64,000 nucleotides of DNA from Pseudofulvimonas gallinarii. Its GTDB lineage: Bacteria; Pseudomonadota; Gammaproteobacteria; Xanthomonadales; UBA2363. The notes below the pieces were generated by a model. It was not told the origin of the DNA. It saw only the letters and a list, made by a program, of their open reading frames with translations, and did no database searches. This document shows positions 1-9,710 of the stretch, in pieces. The translations under genes and the position numbers were made by a program. Each line of letters starts with the position of its first letter. Within the stretch, counting starts at the first letter, position 1. Where the stretch lies: positions 28,406 to 92,405 of the forward strand of contig NZ_SMAF01000012.1 in assembly GCF_004343305.1 (NCBI RefSeq). Direction: 5' to 3'.

Positions 1-1278
1 GGCGTGGCCCTGTATTCCGGTGGCGAAGCCGTCGAAGACGTGGCCCGGCTGCGACTGGACGAAGGGGCCATGGTCCGGGACAACAGCGCGTCGCGATTCG
101 GCGGCGGCCTGCATCTGCTCGGGGGCGCGAATGCGACGCTGCTCGAGGGCGGCGTCAATGACAACACCGCATCACTCCGCGGCGGCGGCATCTATCTGGA
201 CGGTCCGGGAACAGACCTGCGGATACAGACGTTCGGCCAATCCAGGGTCACGGTCGATGGCAATACGGCCGGACTGGCGGCGTTCTCCACCGGCAATGGA
301 TATGGCGGCGCCATCTACAGCGCGCGTGCCCGCGTCCTTGCCGATACCACGGGGAGCCCGGGTGAGCACAAGATCTCCCTGTCGGGAAATACGGCCAATT
401 TCGGCGGTGCCATCTACGCCGAGGGGCCGACCAACGGCACCTTCACATTTATCGAGCTGCGTGACAGCGCCATCACCGGCAACTACGCCCGGGGCAAGGG
501 TGGCGCGTTCTATTCGCGCTTTGCCGTCGACTGGGTGATCACCCACGACAGCACCGGGCCGTGCGCTGTTTTCCTCCTTGGCCTGGTTCCGTGTTCGCTG
601 GTATTCGGCAATGCGGCCGGCAATGAGGGGGCGCCCGGCTTCCCGGGCGGCGGCGTGTTCTTCCTGGCAAGTGATGCCGGCGTGTCGCGCAGCATCGCGC
701 GCGTCCGGCGCACGCTGTTCCAGTCCAACGAGGATATCGACGGCCGTGCAGCGATCATCGAGGCGGAAGGCGCGAACGAGTATCTGATCGAACGCAGCCT
801 GTTCAAGGGCAATATCGCGGATGGCGGCGGCGCAACCTTTGCGGCCCTGTTCCGTTCGGGAAGCGCGAACAGCTGGCTGCTTTACAGCACCGTCCTGGAC
901 AACCACGTCGACCGCCTGTTCGTGTTCGGCGGTACCACGCTGAATGTCACCGGCAGCATCTTCTGGGACCCGGGCACGACGATATGGATGCAGCCGCCCT
1001 CGGCAATGACACATGGCGACTGCCTGATCTCCCATACCACGGCCAATCTCCCCGGATCGGTGCTGACCTGGGATCCACGCCTTGACTCACGTGGGCGGCC
1101 ACGCAGGCGCTCCGACGCCTGGGACTACTGCGCGACCGCGGCGGCGGCCGACGCCGAGGGGCGCAACGGTTACGACATTCCGGGTGTGACGAACGCGTAT
1201 GGCCTGTACGACCTCGGCGCCTACGAACAGGCCGACGTGATCTTCACGCACGGAATGGGCTCATACCCGATCAACTGA
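1..1278 (+). CDS. Beta-helix surface protein, 5'-truncated by the window edge
   Basis: The frame is open from base 1, so the true start lies upstream; 425 codons are visible. The protein is built of repeated Asn/Gly-rich turns of the type N-x-A-x-x-G-G-G/A-I-Y (for example NTANFGGAIYAEG and NTASLRGGGIYLDG). This is the look of polymorphic outer-membrane or right-handed parallel beta-helix repeats. Such proteins are normally exported and displayed or released; no enzymatic motif is visible. The C-terminus YDLGAYEQADVIFTHG resembles the ends of three other secreted proteins in this window. The signal peptide is not visible because the 5' end is missing. Function unknown. Confidence 0.75.
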   Translation, partial: GVALYSGGEAVEDVARLRLDEGAMVRDNSASRFGGGLHLLGGANATLLEGGVNDNTASLRGGGIYLDGPGTDLRIQTFGQSRVTVDGNTAGLAAFSTGNGYGGAIYSARARVLADTTGSPGEHKISLSGNTANFGGAIYAEGPTNGTFTFIELRDSAITGNYARGKGGAFYSRFAVDWVITHDSTGPCAVFLLGLVPCSLVFGNAAGNEGAPGFPGGGVFFLASDAGVSRSIARVRRTLFQSNEDIDGRAAIIEAEGANEYLIERSLFKGNIADGGGATFAALFRSGSANSWLLYSTVLDNHVDRLFVFGGTTLNVTGSIFWDPGTTIWMQPPSAMTHGDCLISHTTANLPGSVLTWDPRLDSRGRPRRRSDAWDYCATAAAADAEGRNGYDIPGVTNAYGLYDLGAYEQADVIFTHGMGSYPIN

Positions 1279-1589
1279 TCACGGCAGGCGTCTGTCTTCA
1301 TTCCACGGCGGCACGGAATCGTGCCTGCCGGTGGCTCCATCCGGACCTGCGCCGGGGCAGGCCCGCCAGCGGGCTATGCAAGGCCGGTCCGTTGGTCGCG
1401 GGGTGGAAACGGTGGACGCATCATCGTATCGCGCCGGGACCGGCGTGGTGGACGCGGCCTCTGCGTCAGCGTCTGCGTCATCGACAACGATCGCCCACGG
1501 ACCCGATGTGTGGTGGCCGTTCCAGGGCATCGGTCGAATACCCACGACCCCACCTGCGAGGCCCGGGATCATCGGATCCCGAATGAAAA
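1279..1589. other. Intergenic, no gene seen
   Basis: This stretch separates the converging beta-helix gene and thiolase gene. The short GC-rich open frames here lack ribosome binding sites and family features. The only structure seen is the terminator-like hairpin at its right end. Confidence 0.5.
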
Positions 1590-1619
1590 CGCCCGGCCAC
1601 GCGATGGCATGGCCGGGCG
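1581..1619 (-). terminator. Intrinsic terminator of the thiolase gene
   Basis: A perfect 10-bp inverted repeat (CGCCCGGCCA at 1590-1599, TGGCCGGGCG at 1610-1619) with a 10-nt loop. On the minus strand it is followed by TTTTCATTC. It lies 55 nt past the thiolase stop codon. Confidence 0.8.
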
Positions 1620-1673
1620 ATCCGGATGCGGGGGCCGCCAGGGCCGGCCGCGATGCCGGGCTGGCGTTCCGGG

Positions 1674-2852
1674 TCAGACCAGCTCGATTGCGATGGCGGT
1701 CGCTTCACCGCCGCCGATGCAAAGGCTGGCGATGCCACGCTTGGCGCCGCGGGCGCGCAGCGCGTGGATCAGCGTCACCACGATGCGCGCGCCGGAGGCG
1801 CCGATCGGATGGCCCAGTGCACAGGCGCCACCATGGACGTTGACCTTGGCGTGATCGATGCCCAGCTCCCGGATCGGTGCCATGGCGACGCAGGCGAAGG
1901 CTTCATTGATCTCGTAGAGGTCCACCTCGTGCTTGCCCCAGCCGGCTTTCTCCAGCACCTTCTGGATGGCGAACACCGGCGCGGTGGTGAACCATTCCGG
2001 CGCCTGCGCATGCGTGGCGTGGGCAACGATGCGCGCAAGCGGCGTCAAGCGATGCTGCTGCGCCGCTTCCGCCGACACCACGACCACCGCCGCGGCGCCG
2101 TCGGAGATCTTGGAGCTGGATGCGGCGGTGATGGTGCCGCCATCGCGCTTGAAGGCCGGGCGCAGCGTCGGGATCTTTTCGATGTCGCAGCGCGGCGGTT
2201 CCTCGTCGCGGGTTACCGTGACCTCGCCCTTGCGGGTGGTGACGGTGACGGCGGCGATCTCGTCATCGAAGGCACCGCTTTCGGTGGCGGCCAGCGCCCG
2301 ACGCACGGATTCGGCGGCGAAGGCGTCCTGGTCTTCGCGCGTCATCGCGAACTGGTTGACGCACATCTCGCCGAACACGCCCATCGCCTGCTTGTCGTAG
2401 GGATTGGTCAGGCCGTCCCACATCATGTGGTCGACGATCTCGCCATTGCCCATGCGGTAACCGCCACGTGCCTTCGGCAGCATGTAGGGCGCATTGGTCA
2501 TCGATTCCATGCCGCCGGCGATCGCCGTGTCGATGGAGCCGGCCTTGATGGCATCGTGCGCCAGCATGATGGACTTCATGCCCGAACCACACACCTTGTT
2601 GACGGTGGTGCAGCCGGCCGAGCGCGGGATGCCGGCATCCAATGCAGCCTGGCGCGCGGGTGCCTGGCCCAGGTTGGCCGGCAACACGCAGCCCATGAAC
2701 ACTTCTTCGACGGCCTCGGCGGGCAGGCCGGCATGATCCAGCGCGGCACGGATCGCCGTGCTGCCCAGATGCGTGGCCGGTACGCCGTCGAACTGGCCCT
2801 GGAAGGAGCCGATGGCCGTGCGCTTGGCGCCGGCGATGTAGATCTCGGTCAT
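1674..2852 (-). CDS. Acetyl-CoA C-acyltransferase (thiolase)
   Basis: Thiolase of 392 aa, the usual length for biosynthetic or degradative thiolases. It condenses or cleaves acyl-CoA thioesters in the cytoplasm. The acyl-accepting Cys is at about residue 88 in [11 protein letters not shown]. The catalytic His is near 348 in [10 protein letters not shown], and the second Cys near 378 in LCIGGGEA. The start was placed at [12 protein letters not shown] because the family begins there; the open frame continues 27 codons upstream without family similarity. It lies in the same orientation as isovaleryl-CoA and leucine dehydrogenase, but about 900 bases away. A role in branched-chain or fatty-acid breakdown is inferred; acetoacetyl-CoA thiolase (atoB/phbA type) cannot be told from other subtypes by eye. 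Confidence 0.93.
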   Translation of the reverse strand: MTEIYIAGAKRTAIGSFQGQFDGVPATHLGSTAIRAALDHAGLPAEAVEEVFMGCVLPANLGQAPARQAALDAGIPRSAGCTTVNKVCGSGMKSIMLAHDAIKAGSIDTAIAGGMESMTNAPYMLPKARGGYRMGNGEIVDHMMWDGLTNPYDKQAMGVFGEMCVNQFAMTREDQDAFAAESVRRALAATESGAFDDEIAAVTVTTRKGEVTVTRDEEPPRCDIEKIPTLRPAFKRDGGTITAASSSKISDGAAAVVVVSAEAAQQHRLTPLARIVAHATHAQAPEWFTTAPVFAIQKVLEKAGWGKHEVDLYEINEAFACVAMAPIRELGIDHAKVNVHGGACALGHPIGASGARIVVTLIHALRARGAKRGIASLCIGGGEATAIAIELV

Positions 2853-3758
2853 GACAGTTTCCCGAATGATGAGACGATGATGCGTTGCAGGATTATGCGC
2901 CCGGGTCGCTGGGGCGACAATGCGACCGGTCACACTACGCTGTGCTTCCAGCGAATTCGGATCCGATTATTGCGGCGCAACATACGGGCCGCCACTGGAC
3001 CAAAGGGCACCCGGCATTCGCCGCCACGGCAATCGCCGCGGTTCCGGATGTTCCGCTCATTGACCGTCCAGCGAGCCGCAGCGTCCGCCTGCCTCGTACA
3101 TTGCCCGGGCGCTTGTCAGCGCACGGGCACAGCCGCACGGACAACGCGCCTTCTCACACGGGATCCCTCTGCGCTGCCGGCATTCGCGGTGCTGTTCACC
3201 ACGCGCCGGCGTTCCCCCGGGCAGCCGCCAGCACCGTCTGCTGCGATTTCGCGCTCCGGCAACTCCGCCCAATGCGGGGACGAAGCCCGCGCCTCCGATC
3301 GAGTCCCATGCGTCCGGCCGGCGGAGGGTCGGGCCACCGTCCGTTGCCGGCATCCTCATGGACGGACGATCTCCACAGGGATGCGCCCGACCACAGTCAG
3401 GCGCCCATGGATGGTGCGTGTTGGGCCCCGACCGCTGCACGCGAAGCGCGCGTGCAGGAGGCGCGTGCGGCAGTCGCCAGGGGTGTCCCCCCCTGAAGTT
3501 GCTTTCAGCAGGACAGGCAGGAGAAGTCACCCGGGCGCCAAGCAAGGCGCACGAGACAGCCACGGACGTCAGCCGCCGCACCCGGCCGGGACATCGGAGC
3601 ATCTGCGCTCTGGCGCTCTGGCGCTCTGGTGCCAGCAACCAGCCGGTGCACAAGACCAATGGCTGCTTCGCTGGAACAATGCGGCCGTCACCGACCGGCG
3701 CACGGTCGAGGCGGATCGGTCCAGCGCGGACGCGGACAGGGTCCGCGGCCCGACAACC
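2853..3758. other. Long intergenic stretch without a supported gene
   Basis: About 900 bases between thiolase and isovaleryl-CoA dehydrogenase. Open frames on both strands are Arg/Pro/Cys-rich, have no good ribosome binding site and resemble no family. A small tandem repeat, GCGCTCTG three times, lies at 3605-3628. A decayed gene or a regulatory leader is possible but nothing specific is visible. Confidence 0.5.
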
Positions 3759-4916
3759 TCAGCTGTTGCCGGCGAAGAGTTCGCGGCCGATCAGCATGCG
3801 CCTGATCTCGTTCGTCCCCGCGCCAATCGCATACAGCTTGGCGTCGCGCAGGATCCGCCCGGTCGGATACTCGTTGATGTAGCCATTGCCGCCCAGGCAC
3901 TGGATGCCTTCCAGCGCGACCTGGACCGCCGCCTCGGTGGCATGCAGCAGCACCGATGCGGCATCAATGCGCGAATCGCGTCCCTGGTCGTAGTCGCGGG
4001 CGACCTGGTAGGCATAGGCGCGCGAAGACGCCAGTGCGGTGTACATGTCGGCGATCTTGCCCTGCATCAGGCCGAAGGTGCCGATGGCCTCGCCGAACTG
4101 CCTGCGCTCGCGCACGTAGGGCAGGGCGATGTCCATGGCGGCCTGCATCAGGCCCAGCGGGCCACCGGTCAGGACCAGGCGTTCCGTATTCAGGCCGCGC
4201 ATCAGCACGCGCACGCCCTGGTTCACTTCGCCAAGCACGTTTTCCTGCGGGATCTCGCAGTTGTCGAACACCAGTTCGCAGGTGTTGGAGCCGCGCATGC
4301 CGAGCTTGTCCAGCTTCTGCGCGGTTGAAAAGCCCTTCATGCCGCGTTCGACGATGAAGGCGGTCATGCAGCGGCTGCCTGCTTCCTTTCCGGCAGTGCG
4401 CATGTAGACCACCAGTACGTCGGCCTCGGGGCCGTTGGTGATCCACATCTTGTTGCCGTTGGCGACCCAGACCTCGCCACGCAGCTCGGCGCGGCAGCTC
4501 ATGGAGCCGACGACGTCGGAACCGGCACCCGGCTCGCTCATCGCCAGCGCGCCCTTCCACTCGCCCGCGCACAGCTTCGGCAGGTACCTGCTTCGCTGTG
4601 CATCGGTGGCGTTGGCGTAGAGGTTGGAAACGCACAGGTTGGAATGCGCGCCGTAGCTCAGGCCCACGCTGCCGGAGGCGCGGGAGATTTCTTCCATCGC
4701 CACCATGTGCGCGAGATAACCCATGCCGGCGCCGCCGTACTCTTCCGGAACGGTGACGCCGAGCAGGCCCATTTCACCCAGCTTCGGCCACAGGTCCTGC
4801 GGGAATGCGTTCTCGCGGTCGATCTCCTCCGCCCGCGGGGCGATTTCCGCCTGTGCAAAGGCGTGCACGCTTTCGCGCAGCAGGTCGAGTTCTTCGCCGA
4901 GGGAAGGTATGCGCAT
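3759..4916 (-). CDS. Isovaleryl-CoA dehydrogenase
   Basis: FAD-dependent acyl-CoA dehydrogenase of 385 aa that oxidises isovaleryl-CoA to 3-methylcrotonyl-CoA in leucine degradation. The segment [16 protein letters not shown] (about 85-100) is characteristic of isovaleryl-CoA dehydrogenases. The catalytic Glu sits at about 245 in [14 protein letters not shown], the position used by this subfamily instead of the usual C-terminal Glu. The C-terminal signature [20 protein letters not shown] is present. The start at [10 protein letters not shown] fits the family; the frame extends 37 Arg-rich codons upstream without similarity. It lies 73 nt downstream of leucine dehydrogenase in the same orientation, so the two probably form a leucine-catabolic operon. 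The usual liu partners (3-methylcrotonyl-CoA carboxylase and others) are not in this window. Confidence 0.93.
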   Translation of the reverse strand: MRIPSLGEELDLLRESVHAFAQAEIAPRAEEIDRENAFPQDLWPKLGEMGLLGVTVPEEYGGAGMGYLAHMVAMEEISRASGSVGLSYGAHSNLCVSNLYANATDAQRSRYLPKLCAGEWKGALAMSEPGAGSDVVGSMSCRAELRGEVWVANGNKMWITNGPEADVLVVYMRTAGKEAGSRCMTAFIVERGMKGFSTAQKLDKLGMRGSNTCELVFDNCEIPQENVLGEVNQGVRVLMRGLNTERLVLTGGPLGLMQAAMDIALPYVRERRQFGEAIGTFGLMQGKIADMYTALASSRAYAYQVARDYDQGRDSRIDAASVLLHATEAAVQVALEGIQCLGGNGYINEYPTGRILRDAKLYAIGAGTNEIRRMLIGRELFAGNS

Positions 4917-4989
4917 GATCCGATGCCGTCTTGTGGGTGAAGCAGGGATGCGCGCGCCTCCCGACGCGCGCGTCGTGTGCCGTGCCGGC

Positions 4990-6093
4990 TCAGTTGCCGC
5001 GCATGCGGCCCTGGAAGCGCGGCGCATTGTTGCCCATGTGCGGCAGCTTGATCTTGCCGATCTGGGCGATGCGCTCCTCGGCCATGCGGTCGGCGGCCTT
5101 GAAGGTCGGAATGCCGTCGCGCTTGGCGATCTCGAAGATCTTGCCGAGGTTGTAGTAGATCGTGCGCATCATGCGCATGGCGCGCTCGCGGTTGTAGCCA
5201 TCGAACTCGATCGAGACGTTCATCAGGCCGCCGGCGTTCACGGCATAGTCCGGTGCGTACAGGATGCCGCGCTTTTCCAGCTCGATGCCGCACTCGTCGG
5301 TGGCCAGCTGGTTGTTGGCGGCGCCACAGACGACCTTGCACTTCAGGCGCGGAATGGTGTCGAGGTTGATGGTGCCGCCCAGCGCGGTCGGCGAGTACAC
5401 GTCGCAGTCGACGTCGTAGATCTCGTCCAGCTCGACCGCTTCGCAGCCCAGCTCGTCCACCGCACGCTGCACGGCCGCCTTGTTGATGTCGGTGACGAAC
5501 ACCTTGGCGCCCTGTTCGCGCAGCAGCTTCACGAACTCCATGCCGACGTGGCCGACGCCCTGCACGGCGTAGCTGTACTTGCCGACATCCTCGTTGCCGT
5601 AGACGTGGTTCAGCGACGCCATCAGGCCCTGCAGCGTGCCGTAGGCGGTGAACGGCGAGGGATCGCCGGAGCCGCCATGGACCTGGTGCACGCCGGTGAC
5701 GTACTCGGTTTCCTTGAGCACGTATTCCATGTCGTTGACGTCGATGCCGACGTCCTCGGCGGTGATGTAGCGGCCGCCGAGCGAATTGACGAACCGTCCG
5801 AGCGCGCGGAACAGCGCCTCGCTCTTGTCGGTGTTGGGATCGCCGATGATGACGCCCTTGCCGCCACCCAGGTTCAGGCCGGCCACGGCGGCCTTGTAGG
5901 TCATGCCCTTGGACAGACGCAGCACGTCATTGAGCGCATCTTCCTCGGTCTTGTACGGCCACATGCGCAGACCGCCCAGGGCCGGGCCCAGCACGGTGTT
6001 GTGGATGGCGATGATCGCCTTCAGGCCGGCGTCCTGGTTGTGGCAGAACACGACTTCCTCATGGCCCGAGGTGGCGATTTTTTCGAACAGCAT
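4990..6093 (-). CDS. Leucine dehydrogenase (Glu/Leu/Phe/Val dehydrogenase family)
   Basis: NAD-dependent oxidative deaminase of branched-chain amino acids, 367 aa, the family's usual length. Lys67 in [11 protein letters not shown] and Lys79 in LNLGGGKG occupy the substrate-binding and catalytic positions (Lys68 and Lys80 in the Lysinibacillus enzyme). A Rossmann motif, VQGVGHVG, follows at about 175. The product, 2-oxoisocaproate, would be converted to isovaleryl-CoA, the substrate of the enzyme encoded just downstream. A minus-strand TACAAT -10 candidate lies about 110 nt upstream of the start. Preference among Leu, Val and Phe cannot be settled by eye, but the neighbour supports leucine. 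Confidence 0.93.
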   Translation of the reverse strand: MLFEKIATSGHEEVVFCHNQDAGLKAIIAIHNTVLGPALGGLRMWPYKTEEDALNDVLRLSKGMTYKAAVAGLNLGGGKGVIIGDPNTDKSEALFRALGRFVNSLGGRYITAEDVGIDVNDMEYVLKETEYVTGVHQVHGGSGDPSPFTAYGTLQGLMASLNHVYGNEDVGKYSYAVQGVGHVGMEFVKLLREQGAKVFVTDINKAAVQRAVDELGCEAVELDEIYDVDCDVYSPTALGGTINLDTIPRLKCKVVCGAANNQLATDECGIELEKRGILYAPDYAVNAGGLMNVSIEFDGYNRERAMRMMRTIYYNLGKIFEIAKRDGIPTFKAADRMAEERIAQIGKIKLPHMGNNAPRFQGRMRGN

Positions 6094-6203
6094 GTCGGAC
6101 TACTCCGCTATCGGCGTGGGATGATTGGCCGGCCCGGAAAGCGGTGGCACGGAGAATTGTGCACCTGCAAAACTTCCGGATGCCGCCCTGCGTGAGGGCC
6201 GGC

Positions 6204-6209
6204 ATTGTA
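6204..6209 (-). promoter_or_regulatory. Candidate -10 element for leucine dehydrogenase
   Basis: The minus strand reads TGCTACAATG, containing TACAAT, one mismatch from TATAAT. No convincing -35 box lies 16-18 nt upstream, so this would be a weak or extended -10 promoter. The same GCTACAAT-like core precedes acpP and the mutase gene. Confidence 0.4.
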
Positions 6210-6211
6210 GC

Positions 6212-6232
6212 AGCCCGCTTCGGCGGGTTTTC
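6212..6232 (+). terminator. UUCG-loop hairpin with T-tract
   Basis: Stem CCCGC (6214-6218) and GCGGG (6223-6227) closed by a TTCG tetraloop and followed by TTTTCT. It has the form of a rightward intrinsic terminator, but no rightward gene precedes it. It stands between the divergent leucine dehydrogenase and glycosyltransferase genes and may block antisense read-through. Confidence 0.55.
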
Positions 6233-6255
6233 TGTACGCAGACGTGTGGAAGGTG

Positions 6256-8097
6256 ATGACACAACGGGTGTTCATGGTGCTGTGGCTGCTGCTGGCCGCG
6301 CTGAAACTGGCGCTGGCCGTTCACCTGCCGCTTTTCGGCGACGAAGCCTTCTACTGGTGGGAAAGCCGCTGGCCGGCGTGGTCGTACAGCGACCTGCCGC
6401 CGCTGACCGCCTGGCTGATCGGCCTGGGATCGGCCATGCCGGGCGCCGAGATCGCGGTGCGCTGGCCGTTCCTGTTGCTGGGACTGCTGCTGCCCTGGCA
6501 GGTGGCGTGGCTGGCGCGCAGCAGCCATGGCGAGGCGGCCGCATGGACGGCCGGCATCCTGGCGCTTGTGCTGCCGCTGGCTTTCGCCATCGGCGTGATG
6601 GCGGTGCCCGACGTGGTGATGGCCTGCCTGTCCGTCGCCGCCGCACACCAGTTGCTCGTCGCATTGGCACCTCCGGCACGGGCCCGGCCATGGTTGTTGC
6701 TCGGCGTCGTGCTCGGGTTGGGCATGCTCTGCCATTACCGGTTTGCAGCATTGCCGCTGGTGATCGCGCTGGTCGTCCTGATGCATCCGCACGGACGCGC
6801 CACCCTGCGCACGCCCTGGCCGTGGCTGGCTGCGCTGGTCGCGGCGTCGACATTGCTTCCGCTGTGGTGGTTCAACGCCGGCCATGACTACGCCGGCCTG
6901 CGTTTCCAGTTGCTGGACCGCCACCCCTGGGCCTGGCAGTCCGACGGCTGGCTGCAACTGGCCGAGCAGGCGCTGGTGGTCGGTCCCGTTCTGGCCTGGA
7001 TCATGGTCGCGACGATGTGGCGGCTGTGGCGACGCCGGCCACTGGCCGGCAACGAGATGACGCTGGCGGTGCTGGCGTCGGGAATGTGGCTGCTGTTCTT
7101 CGCACTGGGATTTGTCGCCGACAACGAGCGCTTCCGCTGGCACTGGCAGTTGCCGGCCTATCTGGTCGCCCTGCCGCTGGTGGCCGGGTCGTGGTCGACG
7201 TGGTCGCAACGCATCCGGACCGCCGCGCTGGCGGTGTCGGCCCTCGTCATCGCGCTGGTGCTGGCGTACTTCGCCGCCGGGATCTGGCCGTCTGCGCAGG
7301 GCGGCTGGTTCGATGGCAAGCGCTTCCCCGCGAACTTCAGCGGCTGGCGTGAAGTCGCGGCGTGGCAGCGCGAGGCGGATGCCGGCGCGACCCCGGTGAT
7401 CGTGGACAACTTCATGCTCGGGGCGGCATTGACCTACTACATGGCGCCGGAACGTCGCGATGCCGTGCGCGTCCTCGACGACCCGCTCAACAGCCGTCAT
7501 GGCCGCGCCGCCCAGCTGGCGATCTGGTCGCTGGACGAAGCGGCGCTGGCTTCGCAGCCACCGGCACCAGGCTGGCTGCTGGTCGAGGAAACCGCGCGTC
7601 GTTTCAGCGACCGCTGGGACTGGTACCGGAACCTGTGCACGCGTTTCGCGGGACTGCGCCTCGACGGCGTGCTCGACCTGTTCGACGGACGCAAGCGCTT
7701 CGTGCGCTGGCGCCATGACGGTTACTCGACGCAGCCGCACTGCGACACTGCAGCGTTGCCGCCGCTGGGCTGGGTGGACCAGGACCGCCAGGTGCGCCAC
7801 CGTGGCGAGCCCGTGCTGGTTTCCGGCTGGGTGACGCAGGCGGGGCAGGGCATCGAAGCGGTCGACATCCGCATCGAAGGCCAGGCGCCGGTCAGCGTAT
7901 CGCGGACGCGCGAGGCGGCCTGGGCGCGCCAGCATTGGGGCGAGCTGGGTGATCCCGCCGGTGATCGCCTCGGTTTCGGCGTCGTGATCGACACCCGCGA
8001 CTGGGCAGCCGGGACCTACACCTACCAGGTCGAGGCGCGTCGTCCGGACGGGCTTGTCTGGCCCATCGGCAGCGGCGCGCTGCGCATCGATCGCTGA
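6256..8097 (+). CDS. Integral-membrane glycosyltransferase, ArnT/PMT-like (GT-C fold)
   Basis: Protein of 613 aa with about ten hydrophobic segments in the first 370 residues, followed by a soluble C-terminal domain. The N-terminal loop HLPLFGDEAFYWWESRWPAW carries the acidic DE pair typical of polyprenyl-phosphate-sugar-dependent GT-C transferases (dolichyl-phosphate-mannose transferase and ArnT families). It would transfer a sugar from a lipid-linked donor on the periplasmic face; acceptor and sugar are unknown. ATG 6256 was preferred over the in-frame GTG at 6244; ATG 6274 is another option. The stop abuts that of the convergent maf gene, sharing the palindrome TGATCA. Confidence 0.75.
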   Translation: MTQRVFMVLWLLLAALKLALAVHLPLFGDEAFYWWESRWPAWSYSDLPPLTAWLIGLGSAMPGAEIAVRWPFLLLGLLLPWQVAWLARSSHGEAAAWTAGILALVLPLAFAIGVMAVPDVVMACLSVAAAHQLLVALAPPARARPWLLLGVVLGLGMLCHYRFAALPLVIALVVLMHPHGRATLRTPWPWLAALVAASTLLPLWWFNAGHDYAGLRFQLLDRHPWAWQSDGWLQLAEQALVVGPVLAWIMVATMWRLWRRRPLAGNEMTLAVLASGMWLLFFALGFVADNERFRWHWQLPAYLVALPLVAGSWSTWSQRIRTAALAVSALVIALVLAYFAAGIWPSAQGGWFDGKRFPANFSGWREVAAWQREADAGATPVIVDNFMLGAALTYYMAPERRDAVRVLDDPLNSRHGRAAQLAIWSLDEAALASQPPAPGWLLVEETARRFSDRWDWYRNLCTRFAGLRLDGVLDLFDGRKRFVRWRHDGYSTQPHCDTAALPPLGWVDQDRQVRHRGEPVLVSGWVTQAGQGIEAVDIRIEGQAPVSVSRTREAAWARQHWGELGDPAGDRLGFGVVIDTRDWAAGTYTYQVEARRPDGLVWPIGSGALRIDR

Positions 8098-8679
8098 TCA
8101 ACCGGCGAGCGGATCGACGCCGGCATCGCGCAACATCCTCGCCAGCGCGATGAGCGGAAGGCCGACCAGCGCCGTCGGATCGCGGCTGTCGATATGTTCG
8201 AACAGGACGATGCCCAGGCCTTCGCACTTGAAGCTGCCGGCACAGTCGTAGGGCTGCTCGCGCTGCAGGTAGGATTCGATTTGACGCTCCTCCAGCGGGC
8301 GGAACCGCACCGCGGTCGTGTCGAGGTGAACCTGTTCACAGCCGGTGGCGTCGATGACGCAGACCGCCGTCAGGAACCGGACGGTACGACCCGAACAGGC
8401 GGCCAGCTGTTCGCGCGCACGCGCGTGGTCGCCGGGCTTGCCCAGCAGGCGGTCGCCCAGCGCGGCAACCTGGTCCGAGCCGACCACCACGCGGCCCGGA
8501 TGGTCTGCGGCAACGGCGCGCGCCTTGGCGATGGCCAGCCGGCGGGCGAGGGCGTCCGGCGCTTCGCCGGGCCGCGCCGATTCGTCGACGGCCGGTGCCG
8601 CCTGGGAAAATCCGGTCAGGATCCGTTCCAGCAGCGAGCGACGGTAGGCGGAGGTCGAGGCCAGTACGACAGTAGTCAT
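8098..8679 (-). CDS. Maf-family nucleoside triphosphate pyrophosphatase
   Basis: Maf protein of 193 aa; these hydrolyse non-canonical or methylated nucleoside triphosphates in the cytoplasm. The N-terminal signature LASTSAYRRSLLERI (about 6-20) and the catalytic-loop sequence VVVGSDQVAAL are present, as is SFKCEGLGIVLFE, typical of the YceF subgroup (7-methyl-GTP pyrophosphatase). It is divergent from yceD, a widely conserved neighbourhood that also supports the YceF assignment. The start codon follows a short leader shared with the yceD promoter region. Confidence 0.9.
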   Translation of the reverse strand: MTTVVLASTSAYRRSLLERILTGFSQAAPAVDESARPGEAPDALARRLAIAKARAVAADHPGRVVVGSDQVAALGDRLLGKPGDHARAREQLAACSGRTVRFLTAVCVIDATGCEQVHLDTTAVRFRPLEERQIESYLQREQPYDCAGSFKCEGLGIVLFEHIDSRDPTALVGLPLIALARMLRDAGVDPLAG

Positions 8680-8692
8680 GGAACGCCTTGAA

Positions 8693-8722
8693 TTGACAGG
8701 TTCTTTATACGGGCGCTAGCAT
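8693..8722 (+). promoter_or_regulatory. Sigma-70 promoter of yceD-rpmF-fab
   Basis: A perfect -35 TTGACA (8693-8698), an 18-bp spacer and -10 TAGCAT (8717-8722). The predicted transcript start near 8729 leaves almost no leader before the yceD ATG at 8732, so yceD may be translated from a nearly leaderless mRNA. Confidence 0.7.
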
Positions 8723-8731
8723 AGCCGTCTT

Positions 8732-9244
8732 ATGTCTCGCGGGCTGCCCGATCAGGTCGATGTCTGGCGAATGGTGACCGGGCGTCGCTGCTTTGCGGGC
8801 GAGCTCGATCTGGCCAGCCTGACGCGCCTGCGCGACAGTCTTGGCAGCACCGAAGGCGTCGTCACCTGCGAGATCGAGTTCGATACGGACGAGTTCGACC
8901 AGGCCTATGTCGAAGTGCGCGCCCAGAGCGAGCTTCCGCTCGTCTGCCAGCGCACGCTCGAGGTGTACAGGCAGCCGGTCTCGATCGGGCTTCGTCTCGG
9001 CCTCATGCGGCGCGAGGACGAGGAAGCGGCATTGCCGCCCGGATACGAGCCGCTGCTGGTGCCGGCCGACGGCATGGTGGCGCTGGCGGACCTGATCGAG
9101 GACGAGCTGATCCTGGCGCTGCCGCTGGTGCCGGCGCGACCGGACAGCGCGCTGGTCGGACAGGAAGAAAGCGCCGCGGAAGAGGCGCAGGAAGATGCGA
9201 AGCCCAACCCCTTCGCTGTTTTGAAATCGCTGCGCTTGCAGTAG
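8732..9244 (+). CDS. yceD: YceD-family protein (DUF177), 23S rRNA accumulation protein
   Basis: A 170-aa YceD/DUF177 protein. The segments LPDQVDVWRMV near the N-terminus and LPLVCQRTLEVY in the middle are family hallmarks; an acidic C-terminal part follows. The E. coli homologue is needed for normal 23S rRNA accumulation and sits upstream of rpmF, as here. Translation appears to start 2-3 nt after the likely transcript start, and no Shine-Dalgarno sequence is visible. Confidence 0.9.
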   Translation: MSRGLPDQVDVWRMVTGRRCFAGELDLASLTRLRDSLGSTEGVVTCEIEFDTDEFDQAYVEVRAQSELPLVCQRTLEVYRQPVSIGLRLGLMRREDEEAALPPGYEPLLVPADGMVALADLIEDELILALPLVPARPDSALVGQEESAAEEAQEDAKPNPFAVLKSLRLQ

Positions 9245-9336
9245 GCGGCAACCCGGACAACAAGTCCTCCGTTCAAGGACGAACGGCGGCAATCACGTCA
9301 GGATGACACGGCAAGAGATCACTGGAGTTTTCCACC

Positions 9337-9537
9337 ATGGCTGTTCAGAAGAGCCGCAAGACCCCGTCGACGCGCGGCATGCGCCGTTCCCACGATGCCC
9401 TCACCGCGGCGCAGCTTTCGACCGACCCGACCAGCGGCGAGACCCATCGTCGCCACCACGTCACCAAGGATGGCTACTACCGTGGCCGCCAGGTGATCGC
9501 GTCCAAGGTGGAAGTGGCCGAGGACGACGAGGATTAA
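9337..9537 (+). CDS. rpmF: 50S ribosomal protein L32
   Basis: A 66-aa L32 with the conserved start [20 protein letters not shown] and the segment [20 protein letters not shown]. The zinc-ribbon cysteines found in some L32 proteins are absent (no Cys), so this is the zinc-free form. GGAG lies 10 nt before the ATG. It is 92 nt downstream of yceD and followed by a terminator-like hairpin before fabH. Confidence 0.97.
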   Translation: MAVQKSRKTPSTRGMRRSHDALTAAQLSTDPTSGETHRRHHVTKDGYYRGRQVIASKVEVAEDDED

Positions 9538-9615
9538 GTTCCTCCCGTGCCGACCGTCGCGTCAACATCGCGCCGGGAGGCACCGGCGCAAGGCCATCAA
9601 TGCAAGACAGGCAGG

Positions 9616-9655
9616 GGCGTGAGCCGGCGATGAGCCGGGCTCGCGCCTTTGTCTT
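9616..9655 (+). terminator. Terminator-like hairpin between rpmF and fabH
   Basis: Left arm GGCGTGAGCCGG (9616-9627) and right arm CCGGGCTCGCGCC (9635-9647), with one wobble and one bulge, followed by TTTGTCTT. It probably reduces read-through from the abundant rpmF message into the fab genes. Confidence 0.6.
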
Positions 9656-9710
9656 ACCCGCGTGTCGCCCGCCAGGACGGCAACCGCGTGGTTTTCGGGA
9701 GGATATCTAG

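Noticed and set aside
3057..3659. 200-codon minus-strand frame in the gap after thiolase
   Set aside because: Composition is Arg/Pro/Cys/Gly-rich throughout, no ribosome binding site and no domain pattern.
1626..4328. 900-codon plus-strand frame
   Set aside because: Runs antisense across thiolase and isovaleryl-CoA dehydrogenase and through non-coding sequence; no motif.
6100..7935. 611-codon minus-strand frame with Gln/Arg-rich product
   Set aside because: Opposite the membrane-protein gene, whose hydrophobic segments and acidic loop are convincing.
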